A DNA stretch of 51,027 nucleotides, taken from an uncultured Clostridia bacterium. Its GTDB lineage: Bacteria; Bacillota; Clostridia; Christensenellales; CAG-917. The first letter of the stretch is position 1. Each line of letters opens with the position of its first letter. A program made the position numbers and the translations under genes. Shown here in pieces: positions 1-8,010 of this stretch. The stretch is taken from assembly GCA_947625225.1 (NCBI GenBank), contig CANQNQ010000008.1, positions 1 to 51,027 of the forward strand, read 5' to 3'. The notes below the pieces were generated by a model. It did not search any database. It was not told where the DNA came from and was given only the letters and a program-made list of their open reading frames with translations.

Positions 1-33
1 GGCGTGGCTTCACGCCACGCCTAATTCTCTTTG

Positions 34-91
34 AGCGGCGACTTACCTAAATTCCCTATGGGAACTACGGTAAACGCGCTTGCCGCTTTTT
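34..91 (+). terminator. nested three-helix hairpin followed by a T run
   Basis: Three stacked helices are visible: AGCGGC/GCCGCT (34-39 with 82-87), TTACC/GGTAA (43-47 with 69-73) and TTCCC/GGGAA (52-56 with 60-64). Internal loops separate them and TTTT follows. A simpler hairpin GGCGTG-GCTT-CACGCC lies at 1-16. This could terminate a plus-strand gene ending left of the window, or be a structured RNA. It also lies just past the end of the minus-strand YunG-like gene. I recognise no known RNA family. Confidence 0.45.
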
Positions 92-114
92 CATTTACAA
101 AATTTCGCTTTTGG

Positions 115-624
115 TCAGCGGTTGTTTAGAAAATGTATAATATTGCGCTGTAACTGCTTATAACGTTCATAGGTATTTTTGTTTTTACCGCAATATTCAC
201 GGGAAATTTCCTCATTCGGTTCGTAGTTGACGGGAAGGTTGTAGAGGTCGAATTGTTCGCGGGTCAAATCAACATATTGCCCGTTTATTTTGTTGAAGTA
301 GTGAGTTCCTCCGCCGTTTACTCTTATTTTATGGATTGTGCCGCCAAACATATCATGCACCAATGTTGCCGTAATCGCACATTGACCATAGGAAGGATCT
401 TTTGGGACCCATTCATTCCGGCAGGACGGATACGCTGTTTCTTTGCTCCAGCATTTTTCCAACACCGCAAACAAATCAAGCAGTGTTGTTATCCCCAAAA
501 ATTGCGATACAGGTTTGCATTTCATGTCTTTCAGGTTGTCGCCATAAAACAAATAGCCAAAGCAGCGGCACTTGTTCAACGCGGCTTCGACTGCGGCTTG
601 TACGATGGGATTTTCTGTGCTCAT
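115..624 (-). CDS. YunG-like protein of unknown function
   Basis: The protein has 169 residues. A central stretch reads CWSKETAYPSC, then PSYGQCAITA, then GGTHYFN and YVDLT, the pattern I know from Bacillus YunG and relatives; their function is not established. The GQC...H arrangement could suggest a papain-like fold, but that is inference. The start is the ATG at 624 because GGAGG sits 6-7 nt upstream; a longer frame begins at 648 without such a site. It is transcribed alone, from a sigma-A promoter at 683-711. YunG-like genes often sit among accessory genes, and this one lies at the edge of a housekeeping run. Confidence 0.7.
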   Translation of the reverse strand: MSTENPIVQAAVEAALNKCRCFGYLFYGDNLKDMKCKPVSQFLGITTLLDLFAVLEKCWSKETAYPSCRNEWVPKDPSYGQCAITATLVHDMFGGTIHKIRVNGGGTHYFNKINGQYVDLTREQFDLYNLPVNYEPNEEISREYCGKNKNTYERYKQLQRNIIHFLNNR

Positions 625-682
625 TGTCGACCTCCGATATTTTTTCATTTGATGAACTTACAACTTTTTTGCCTCAATATTG

Positions 683-711
683 ATTATAACAAAGCCGCAT
701 ATATAAATCAA
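683..711 (-). promoter_or_regulatory. sigma-A promoter of the YunG-like gene
   Basis: On the minus strand TTGATT is followed after 17 bp by TATAAT, upstream of the gene starting at 624. Confidence 0.65.
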
Positions 712-809
712 GCGCCACTTGCTCATTATGCAAGCCACGAGATATAAAGCATGCAAAATATTCCAATAATTTTTAGGGAGTATATGCATACAATATTGAC
801 GAGGTGGAT

Positions 810-1520
810 ATGTGGTCAAACGTAATCAGCATTGACAAACGTTATAAAAAGGAAACGGATTATATACTCGACAGCCTACAAAACACTCAGGACATATCCT
901 ACGCGCTGGAGGAGAGTGCGGACAGACTATGGATATACCTCGCCAGCGCCTGCGAAAGACAGGACGCGGTGGAGGCGCGCCTTTGCTCCATGCTGAGCGT
1001 GGTTTTTTTGTCATTTTTCAAGCTGAGATATTTTGCAAGGGAGCTGAGGATAAAGCAGTTTACGCACGCCACCTGCGCCATGATAAGCTCCATGCTGCAC
1101 TTTGACCGCGAATTTGAAAAGAGCGTGGTGTCGCGCGTGCTCGCCACGTCGCTGGACTACAACGTGGACGGCTTACTCAACTTCAGGCTGCGCGCGCTTC
1201 GCGACAGCTGGTCGGAACTTGCCGAGGTGGCGGGCAGACTGCTTGACACAAGCGGCAGCGACAACGACATCTACGACATAGCCGCTTTTATTACGGGCAG
1301 CGACGGCGGCAGCAACAGGTTGCTTGTGTCCCGCAACAGATTGCGCAACATGACCCGCCGTACGGAGATAGAGGTGGTCAACCTGTTTGACGAGGAGGAG
1401 TTCAATCTGCTTAGCGCCATCATCAGCCAGAAGCCCGCCGAAATTTTGCTGGACAAGTGCGATATGTCCGATCCCATGTGCAACACGCTGAGGAAGATAG
1501 CAAGAGTTATACACAAATAA
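810..1520 (+). CDS. YtxC-like putative sporulation protein
   Basis: The protein has 236 residues and no signal peptide. Its second half has the layout of the YtxC family: an FRLR segment near residue 118, a helical AAFI segment, then VVNLFDEEEFNLLSAIISQ and KPAEILLDKCD, which matches the family pattern of a short strand, 'LL..LI...P..I.L' and a C-terminal helix. YtxC is known only as a sporulation-associated protein. A GTG at 804 is in frame, but GAGG at 801-804 fits the ATG at 810 better. A CATACAAT at 787-794 resembles a sigma-E -10 box but I see no matching -35, so sporulation control is only suggested. The next gene is rnj, 345 bp downstream. Confidence 0.6.
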   Translation: MWSNVISIDKRYKKETDYILDSLQNTQDISYALEESADRLWIYLASACERQDAVEARLCSMLSVVFLSFFKLRYFARELRIKQFTHATCAMISSMLHFDREFEKSVVSRVLATSLDYNVDGLLNFRLRALRDSWSELAEVAGRLLDTSGSDNDIYDIAAFITGSDGGSNRLLVSRNRLRNMTRRTEIEVVNLFDEEEFNLLSAIISQKPAEILLDKCDMSDPMCNTLRKIARVIHK

Positions 1521-1695
1521 AACACGTTATGTGTTTTGGTGCCCGCAAAATATGTCGCAGTCTGGCAACATATGCCACAGTATAGGTACAATTAAAGTCA
1601 TAATTTGGCACATCTTGTGCCTCATTTTATCTTATAAATTTATACAAAATACACGATAAGTGTTGTATATATCAAAATTAAAACACGATTGGTGT
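1519..1695. repeat. three ACACG-N4-GTGT palindromes upstream of rnj
   Basis: Three 13-bp sites share ACACG and GTGT: ACACGTTATGTGT inside a 19-bp palindrome at 1519-1537, ACACGATAAGTGT at 1651-1663 flanked by TATACAA/TTGTATA arms, and ACACGATTGGTGT at 1683-1695. They lie in the 345-bp gap between the YtxC-like gene and rnj; the first abuts the stop codon. The gap also holds TATGTCGCAG (1551) and TATGCCACAG (1571). They look like a cluster of binding sites for one dimeric regulator. NrdR boxes are superficially similar but longer and differently spaced. Confidence 0.5.
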
Positions 1696-1759
1696 TGCAA
1701 ATTTGCCGCATTGGGGATTGCTTAAAAGTTTCTTAACTATTTATAGAGGGCTGAAATCC

Positions 1760-1788
1760 TTGCTTATTTTATAAAAACAGTGTATTAT
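1760..1788 (+). promoter_or_regulatory. sigma-A promoter of rnj
   Basis: TTGCTT, 17 bp, TATTAT. The predicted leader holds a 7-bp hairpin GGACGCA/TGCGTCC (1828-1847) that ends about 9 nt before the ribosome site. Confidence 0.65.
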
Positions 1789-1827
1789 ATCTAAGTTGAT
1801 CGGACGATAATAGAAAATCGGCATAGC

Positions 1828-1847
1828 GGACGCAGGCGTTTGCGTCC
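1828..1847 (+). other. leader hairpin upstream of rnj
   Basis: GGACGCA and TGCGTCC pair around a 6-nt loop just before the AGGAG at 1857. A structured leader would fit RNase J acting on its own message, but that is inference. Confidence 0.4.
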
Positions 1848-1865
1848 CGCATGTATAGGAGTAAT

Positions 1866-3509
1866 ATGGCAAAAAAATCAAAGGGAGTGCAGGTCTCCTT
1901 TTTGGGCGGCGTGGGCGAGATCGGTAAAAACATGACCGTGATCGAGTGCGGCGAGGATATGATCGTCGTGGACATGGGCGTATCCTTTCCCAAAGAGGAC
2001 AGTCCCGGCATGGACGCGATCATCCCGGACGTGACCTACATCAAACAAAACATCAAAAAATTGCGCGGCATCGTGCTCACTCACGGGCACGAGGACCACA
2101 TCGGAGCAATACCTTACTACGCGGACGTCATCAAAAACACGCCCGTGTACGGCACGGCGCTCACCATCGGGCTTTTGAGGCGCAAGCTGGATAAGGACGC
2201 AAAAAAGTGCAATCTGGTCATCGTTGACGAGGGGCAGACGGTGCAGCTTGGCGGCATCAAGGTGGAATTTATCAAAGTGGCGCACTCCATGGCGGGCGCG
2301 TGCGCGCTGGCTGTATACACGCAAGGCGGCACCGTGTTTGTAACGGGCGACTTCAAGATAGACAACACGCCCATCGACGGCAAAAAGACAAATTTGCAGC
2401 GCATTGCGGAGATAGGCGCCAAGGGCGTCACGCTTATGCTGGGCGAATCCACCAACGTGGAGCGCCGCGGCAGCTCTACATCTGAACGAGTGGTGGGGCA
2501 GAGCCTTGAAAATATTTTCAACGCCAACCCCAACAAGAGGCTGATAATTGCGTGTTTTGCCTCCTCCAACTACCGCGTGCAGCAGGTGCTCACCCTCGCG
2601 CACAAGTACGGACGCAAGGTGGTGTTGGCGGGCAAGAGCATGAAGGCGATGGTGGACGTCGCCTCCGCTTGCGGCGAATTGCATGTGCCAAAGGGCGTCA
2701 TTGTGGACGGAATAGGCAAACTGAAGCCCGGCGAAGCGCTCATCCTCGCCACAGGCTCGCAAGGGGAGCCGCTAAGCGCGCTCAACAAGCTCAGCAAAGG
2801 CGAATTCAACAAGATCAACGTGGGCAGCGACGACGTGGTGGTGCTCAGCTCCTCGCCCATCCCCGGCAACGAGAAGAGCGTGTACGACGTCATCAACGCG
2901 CTGTTCAGGAAGGGCGCAGAGGTCATCTACGACGCGATGAACGACATCCACGTGTCCGGACACGCCTATGAGGAGGAGCTGAAGCTGATGCTGACCCTTG
3001 TGCATCCCGAGTTCTTTATGCCCGTACACGGCGAGTACAGACATCAATATAAGCACTCTCAGATAGCAAAAATGCTGGGCATCCCTTCAAAAAACATAAT
3101 CATCCCCAACATCGGAGACTGCTACGGCGTGACGTCAAAGGGCATACGCAAGCATGCAAACGTTCCCGCGGGCAACACCTATGTGGACGGCGTGGTGCTT
3201 GAGGACGGCGAAGCTCTGGTAAGCGACCGCCGCTCCCTTGCCGAGTACGGCATGATACTTGTGCTTGCCGCCGTAGATCTTGAGCGCGGCGTGGTGGTGG
3301 GCGACGTGGACGTAGTCGCGCGCGGTTTCAACCTTACCGACGACGGTCTGCGCAACATCAAAAACGCGGTGATAGACAGCATCAACGCCGCGGACTTTGA
3401 CAAGGCGGATATAGACGAATACGCCCGCTTTGCCAAAAAGGCGGTGCGCAAGCTGTTTGCAAGGGACAGGCAATTCCCCATCATCATACCCGTGATAGTG
3501 GAGGATTGA
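1866..3509 (+). CDS. rnj: ribonuclease J (metallo-beta-lactamase/beta-CASP)
   Basis: The protein has 547 residues, close to the usual 555. It is a processing and 5'-3' exoribonuclease of mRNA and rRNA in Bacillota, acting in the cytoplasm. The metal-binding motif THGHEDHIG lies near residues 72-80, the family signature GESTNVERRGSS follows near residue 197, and beta-CASP motifs with MPVHGEYRH sit near residue 384. The C-terminal domain is present. The start is the ATG at 1866, with AGGAG 5 nt upstream; an in-frame ATG at 1851 precedes that ribosome site. It probably heads a unit with der and the aminotransferase, since no strong terminator lies between them. Only one paralogue is in the window, so J1 and J2 cannot be told apart. 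Confidence 0.95.
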   Translation: MAKKSKGVQVSFLGGVGEIGKNMTVIECGEDMIVVDMGVSFPKEDSPGMDAIIPDVTYIKQNIKKLRGIVLTHGHEDHIGAIPYYADVIKNTPVYGTALTIGLLRRKLDKDAKKCNLVIVDEGQTVQLGGIKVEFIKVAHSMAGACALAVYTQGGTVFVTGDFKIDNTPIDGKKTNLQRIAEIGAKGVTLMLGESTNVERRGSSTSERVVGQSLENIFNANPNKRLIIACFASSNYRVQQVLTLAHKYGRKVVLAGKSMKAMVDVASACGELHVPKGVIVDGIGKLKPGEALILATGSQGEPLSALNKLSKGEFNKINVGSDDVVVLSSSPIPGNEKSVYDVINALFRKGAEVIYDAMNDIHVSGHAYEEELKLMLTLVHPEFFMPVHGEYRHQYKHSQIAKMLGIPSKNIIIPNIGDCYGVTSKGIRKHANVPAGNTYVDGVVLEDGEALVSDRRSLAEYGMILVLAAVDLERGVVVGDVDVVARGFNLTDDGLRNIKNAVIDSINAADFDKADIDEYARFAKKAVRKLFARDRQFPIIIPVIVED

Positions 3510-3543
3510 CCCAGCGCCGAGATGACGAAATAACGCGAATTTT

Positions 3544-3563
3544 GCAATACAGGTGGCAATTTT
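3544..3563 (-). repeat. dispersed intergenic repeat, copy 1 of 11
   Basis: Plus strand reads GCAATACAGGTGGCAATTTT, the reverse complement of the core ACCTGTATTG. It is one-armed and lies in the rnj-der gap. Confidence 0.6.
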
Positions 3564-3620
3564 GGGCAAAAAAAAATGCGCCACATCCTACAAAAATACG
3601 GATACATCTGAAGGTGAACA

Positions 3621-4937
3621 ATGAAACCATTGATAGCGGTAGTCGGGCGCCCAAACGTGGGCAAGTCCACGCTGTTTAACCGCATAGCGGGCAACCGCAT
3701 CGCCATTGTGGAGGACACTCCCGGCGTCACTCGCGACCGCATATACGCCGATTGCGAGTGGTGCGGCAGGGCGTTTACGCTGATAGATACCGGCGGATTG
3801 GAGCTTAAAAGCGAGGACGAGATGTGGACGCACATCCGCACTCAGGCGCAGATCGCCGTGGACAGCGCGGACGCCATCCTTTACGTGGTGGACGGCAAGA
3901 CGGGGCTTACCACGGACGACAATCTTGTATGCTCGTTTTTGCGCAAGTCCGGGCTGCCCGTCGTGCTTGCGGTCAACAAGATAGACGGCGCCTACGACGA
4001 CACCGTGTACGATTTTTACGCGCTGGGATTTGGCGAGCCGTATCCCATCAGCGCGGAGCAGGGCAAGGGCATAGGCGACCTGCTGGACGCGCTTATGGAA
4101 GTTATCCCCGTCAGCGGCGTGGAGGAGGACAGCGAGCGTATAAAGATAGCCATCGTCGGCAAGCCCAACGCAGGCAAAAGCTCCATCGCCAACAAGCTGC
4201 TTGGTTACGACAGGAGCATTGTCAGCGACATTGCGGGCACCACGCGCGACGCCGTGGATACCGAGCTTAACGTCGGCGAGGACAAATACCTCATCATAGA
4301 TACCGCGGGCATGCGCAAAAAGAAGGCGGTGGACGAGGCGCTGGAAAAGTATTCCGTCATGCGCGCTCTGCTGGCAATACGCCGCGCGGACGTGGTGATG
4401 ATCGTGTGCGACTCCTCGCAGGGGCTCACCGAGCAGGACGTCAAGATAGCGGGCTACGTGCACGAGGAGGGCAAACCCTCCGTCATCGTGATGAACAAGT
4501 GGGACCTCATCGACAAGGACACCAACACGATCTACACCTTTGAAAACAAGCTGAAAGAGGACTTGAAGTATATGGACTACTTCCGCTCCGTGTACGTGTC
4601 CGCAAAGAGCGGCAAGCGCGTTGACAGCCTGCTGCCCGTGTGCAAGGAGGTGGTTGCCAACAGCCGCCGCAGGATACAGACGGGACTGCTTAACGAGGTG
4701 ATTGGCGAGGCTATACGCATCAACGAGCCGCCGTCCTATCTTGGCAAGCGACTCAAGATATACTTTGTCACGCAGATAGGCGTCGCGCCGCCCACGTTTG
4801 TGGTGAAGGTGAACGACGCAAAGATAATGCACTTCAGCTACAAGCGCTATCTTGAAAACGCGTTGCGCAAGAGTTTCGACTTTTGCGGCACGCCCATCCG
4901 CCTGCTGATACGCAACAACAACGAGGATGAACAGTAA
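3621..4937 (+). CDS. der: ribosome-assembly GTPase Der (EngA)
   Basis: The protein has 438 residues, the standard length. Two tandem GTPase domains are visible: P-loop GRPNVGKST near residue 8 with DTPG and NKID, and P-loop GKPNAGKSS near residue 179 with DTAGM and NKWD. A KH-like C-terminal domain follows. Der helps 50S subunit maturation. The start is the ATG at 3621, preceded by GAAGGTGA. It lies 111 bp after rnj with a dispersed repeat in the gap. Confidence 0.96.
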   Translation: MKPLIAVVGRPNVGKSTLFNRIAGNRIAIVEDTPGVTRDRIYADCEWCGRAFTLIDTGGLELKSEDEMWTHIRTQAQIAVDSADAILYVVDGKTGLTTDDNLVCSFLRKSGLPVVLAVNKIDGAYDDTVYDFYALGFGEPYPISAEQGKGIGDLLDALMEVIPVSGVEEDSERIKIAIVGKPNAGKSSIANKLLGYDRSIVSDIAGTTRDAVDTELNVGEDKYLIIDTAGMRKKKAVDEALEKYSVMRALLAIRRADVVMIVCDSSQGLTEQDVKIAGYVHEEGKPSVIVMNKWDLIDKDTNTIYTFENKLKEDLKYMDYFRSVYVSAKSGKRVDSLLPVCKEVVANSRRRIQTGLLNEVIGEAIRINEPPSYLGKRLKIYFVTQIGVAPPTFVVKVNDAKIMHFSYKRYLENALRKSFDFCGTPIRLLIRNNNEDEQ

Positions 4938-4965
4938 GCAAAATGCGCACCTGCATTGAGTTTTT
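4938..4965 (+). repeat. dispersed intergenic repeat, copy 2 of 11
   Basis: Core GCGCACCTGCATTGAG followed by TTTTT, one-armed. It begins directly after the der stop codon at 4937. Confidence 0.65.
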
Positions 4966-5030
4966 CGTCGCCGTTGACGCGTGAGGACAGAAACGGCATA
5001 AAATATATCAAAAGCACTTCGGAGGGGAAA

Positions 5031-6299
5031 ATGGCGTCCGAAAAAGAGGAACTGTCAAAGCAGCTGTCAAATGAGGAACGCAACTTCAAAAAGCTGCAAA
5101 AGCGCAGCATAAGCGTGGATATGACAAGGGGCAGACCCGGCGCGCTTCAGCTGGACATAGCTATGCCAATGCTGAAGATGGCGGGGGAGTTGGACTACGT
5201 TCAAAACGGCATAGACGCGCGCAATTACGGCGATCTTGCGGGCATTCCCGCCGCGCGGGAGCTGTTTGCGCAGCTGTTTGAGGTGAGCGCGGACGAGGTC
5301 ATAGTGTCCGACGGCAGCTCGCTGGATATCATGTACACGCTGGTGCAGTTTGCAATGCAGTTCGGCGTGCTTGGCACCGAGCCATGGAACAAGCTGCAGC
5401 AGGTCAAGTTTTTGTGCCCCGCGCCCGGTTATGACAGGCATTTTGCCATCTGCCGCGCGTTTGGCATTGATATGCTTACCGTGCCCATGCTGGACGACGG
5501 CCCGGATATGGATATGGTGGAGGAGCTGGTGCGCTCGGACGACTCCGTAAAGGGGATATGGTGCGTGCCAAAGTACTCCAATCCCACGGGCGTGGTCTTC
5601 TGCGACAGGACGGTGGAGCGCATGGCGTCCCTCAAGCCCGCCGCAAAGGATTTCAGGGTGTTTTGGGACAACGCGTACATCATGCACACTCTCAACGAGA
5701 CGGACGTGCCGCTTGCCAACATATTCGACCTCGCGCGCAAGGCGGGCAATGCGGATATGATATATTCGTTTACGTCCACATCCAAAATAACGTTTGCGGG
5801 CAGCGGACTTGCGGCAATGGCGGCAAGCAAGGCGAATATTGACGACATCCTTTCAAAACTTGCCATACGCAAGATAAACTCCAACAAGGTCAATCAGGTG
5901 ATGCACGTGGCGTATCTGCGCGACAAGCAGAACATATCCCTCATTATGCAGAGGCACGCCATGCTGCTGCGCCCCAAATTTCAGCTGTTCGAGCGCAGGA
6001 TGAGCGAGGCGTTCGGGGACTGCGCCGACGTAAAGTGGAGCCGACCGGGCGGCGGCTACTTCATATCGCTGGACGTGGAGGGTTGCGCAAAGCGCATTGT
6101 GGAGCTGTGCGCGCAGGCGGGAATAAAGATAACCCCAGCCGGATCCACCTTTCCGTACGGCTTTGACGACAAGGACAGCAACCTGCGCATAGCGCCGTCT
6201 GTGCCCACGCTTGAGGAGATGGACTTTGCGCTGGACGTGCTTATAGAGGCAATAAAAATTGCGCTGCTGGAAAAGCAAATTGCAAAAATGGACGTTTGA
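5031..6299 (+). CDS. class I PLP aminotransferase (aspartate aminotransferase type Ic-like)
   Basis: The protein has 422 residues. It resembles the Pfam PF12897 branch of fold-type I aminotransferases, which includes type Ic aspartate aminotransferases. Visible features are MTRGRPG near residue 28, NYGDLAGIP near residue 65, KYSNPTGVVF near residue 181 and the PLP-lysine segment STSKITFAGSG near residue 249, with RPGGGYF near residue 340. Aspartate is the likely substrate, but alanine or others are possible. GGAGG 5 nt upstream fixes the ATG at 5031; frames extending further upstream run into the repeat element. A strong terminator follows at 6365. Confidence 0.85.
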   Translation: MASEKEELSKQLSNEERNFKKLQKRSISVDMTRGRPGALQLDIAMPMLKMAGELDYVQNGIDARNYGDLAGIPAARELFAQLFEVSADEVIVSDGSSLDIMYTLVQFAMQFGVLGTEPWNKLQQVKFLCPAPGYDRHFAICRAFGIDMLTVPMLDDGPDMDMVEELVRSDDSVKGIWCVPKYSNPTGVVFCDRTVERMASLKPAAKDFRVFWDNAYIMHTLNETDVPLANIFDLARKAGNADMIYSFTSTSKITFAGSGLAAMAASKANIDDILSKLAIRKINSNKVNQVMHVAYLRDKQNISLIMQRHAMLLRPKFQLFERRMSEAFGDCADVKWSRPGGGYFISLDVEGCAKRIVELCAQAGIKITPAGSTFPYGFDDKDSNLRIAPSVPTLEEMDFALDVLIEAIKIALLEKQIAKMDV

Positions 6300-6364
6300 C
6301 TGCGCGTTTTGACGCGATAAACCTTGTTTTATTGATATATGTGATATATATAATATTATAATTG

Positions 6365-6389
6365 CAGAGCGCGGCGCGCTCTGTTTTTT
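6365..6389 (+). terminator. intrinsic terminator after the rnj-der-aminotransferase run
   Basis: CAGAGCGC, loop GGC, GCGCTCTG, then TTTTTT. Confidence 0.9.
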
Positions 6390-6401
6390 ATTGCGGGTCT
6401 T

Positions 6402-6431
6402 GTCATACTGCGCCCCATACGCTCATACATT
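6402..6431 (+). promoter_or_regulatory. sigma-E-type promoter of spoIVA
   Basis: GTCATACT, 14 bp, CATACATT. This fits the sigma-E consensus (about GTCATATT, 13-14 bp, CATACAAT) with few changes. It lies between a terminator and the GGAGG before spoIVA, a gene known to belong to the sigma-E regulon. Confidence 0.7.
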
Positions 6432-6455
6432 TTAGCAATCAATGTTGGAGGGTGT

Positions 6456-7934
6456 ATGGACAAATTCGACCTTTATCGCGATATCGCCTCCCGCACGGGC
6501 GGCGACATCTATGTGGGAGTGGTTGGCCCCGTGCGCACGGGCAAATCCACTCTTATAAAGCAGGTTATGCAACAGATGGTGGTGGACGGCATCAAGGATC
6601 CCGACGAGCGCAGCAGAGCTATAGACGAGATACCCCAGTCCGCCGACGGCAAAACAATAATGACCACTCAGCCGCGCTTTGTGCCCAATGAGGCGGTGCG
6701 CGTGCCCGTGGGCGACAACCTCGCCGTGAATATGCGCCTTATAGACTGCGTGGGCTATGTAGTCAGCGGCGCGCTGGGAGCGGAAGAGGAGGGCAGAGAG
6801 CGCATGGTCTCCACACCGTGGTCTGAGGAGGAAATGCCCTTTTCCAAGGCGGCTGAGATGGGCACCCAAAAGGTGATAAAGGAGCACAGCACCATCGCGC
6901 TTGCTGTCACCACGGACGGCAGCTTTTCGGGCATAGCGCGCGAGGACTATATCGCCGCAGAGGAGCGCGTCATAAGCGAGCTGAAGGAGTGCGGCAAGCC
7001 CTTTGTGATAGTGCTCAACACCGCCGATCCCACCGCGCAGCAGGCGATAGACCTCAAGGCGGAATTGGAGGCGAAGTATGGGTCCTCCGTGCTGCTTAAA
7101 AACGCGCTTGCTCTGAGCGAGGCGGACATAACCGAGATACTTGAATCAATATTGCTGGAGTTTGCCGTGACGATGATAGACTTCGATCTGCCACGCTGGA
7201 TACAGGCTCTGCCCGCGGACAGCGAGGTCGTGAAGGAGTTGCTGGATATCGTCAAGGGCGTCGGAAACGACGTAGTGAAGATGAAAGACTACGAGCGCAT
7301 AGACGCGTTTTTCAAGGGTTCGCAGTTCTTTGACGAGCCGTCCGCGATAGACCTCGACGCGGGCAGAGGGCGCGTGCAAGTGACGCTGTCTCCAAAGGAG
7401 GGCGTGTTCTACAAGGTCGCGGGCGAGGAGTGCGGCATAGAGCTGACGGACAGCTTCGACTTGTTTGCGCAACTCAAAAAACTGTGCCGCGGCAGGGACA
7501 AGATTGACAGGATACGCTCGGCAATGGAGCAGGTGGACGCGTTCGGCTACGGCGTGGTGCTGCCCACCATGGAGGAGATAGTGCTGGACGAGCCGGAGGT
7601 GCTGAGACAGGGACAGCAGTACGGCGTCAAGTTGAAGGCGCACGCGCCGTCGTTGCACATCATGAAGGTGGACGTAGAGACCGAGGTCAGCCCGCTTGTG
7701 GGCAGCGAGCAGCAGAGCAAGGAGCTGGTGGACAACATGCTTGGCGATCTGGAGCAGGACAAGGACGGCATTTGGAACACAAATATATTCGGCAGGTCCT
7801 TGAGCGCGCTGGTGGCGGACGGCATCAACAACAAGTTGCGATCCGTGCCCGCCGACACCGAGCAGAAGTTGCGCCGAACGCTTGGAAGGATAGTCAACGA
7901 GGGCAAGGGTGGAGTTATCTGCATACTGCTATAA
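6456..7934 (+). CDS. spoIVA: stage IV sporulation protein A
   Basis: The protein has 492 residues, the usual length. SpoIVA is an ATPase that polymerises around the forespore as the base layer of the spore coat. The N-terminal TRAFAC-type P-loop reads GPVRTGKST (residues 24-32) with DCVGY near residue 91. The very C-terminus is GGVICILL, the near-invariant tail needed to bind the SpoVM-marked forespore membrane. GGAGG stands 4 nt before the ATG. It is a single-gene unit between a terminator on each side and carries its own sigma-E-like promoter. Confidence 0.97.
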   Translation: MDKFDLYRDIASRTGGDIYVGVVGPVRTGKSTLIKQVMQQMVVDGIKDPDERSRAIDEIPQSADGKTIMTTQPRFVPNEAVRVPVGDNLAVNMRLIDCVGYVVSGALGAEEEGRERMVSTPWSEEEMPFSKAAEMGTQKVIKEHSTIALAVTTDGSFSGIAREDYIAAEERVISELKECGKPFVIVLNTADPTAQQAIDLKAELEAKYGSSVLLKNALALSEADITEILESILLEFAVTMIDFDLPRWIQALPADSEVVKELLDIVKGVGNDVVKMKDYERIDAFFKGSQFFDEPSAIDLDAGRGRVQVTLSPKEGVFYKVAGEECGIELTDSFDLFAQLKKLCRGRDKIDRIRSAMEQVDAFGYGVVLPTMEEIVLDEPEVLRQGQQYGVKLKAHAPSLHIMKVDVETEVSPLVGSEQQSKELVDNMLGDLEQDKDGIWNTNIFGRSLSALVADGINNKLRSVPADTEQKLRRTLGRIVNEGKGGVICILL

Positions 7935-7950
7935 ACGCGACAATATGACA

Positions 7951-7977
7951 AAATCCCGCGTTCAACGCGGGATTTTT
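7951..7977. terminator. bidirectional terminator between spoIVA and the maturase gene
   Basis: AAATCCCGCG, loop TTCAA, CGCGGGATTT, with T-rich sequence on both strands. It serves two converging genes. Confidence 0.9.
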
Positions 7978-8010
7978 GCCATATAAACATATGATTTGCT
8001 CAACAAATCG

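Noticed and set aside
787..794. Sigma-E promoter of the YtxC-like gene
   Set aside because: CATACAAT fits a -10 box but no -35 match lies 13-15 bp upstream; kept only as a remark.
1519..1695. NrdR boxes
   Set aside because: The sites are 13 bp with a 5-nt centre, not the 16-bp NrdR pattern, and no ribonucleotide reductase gene is near.
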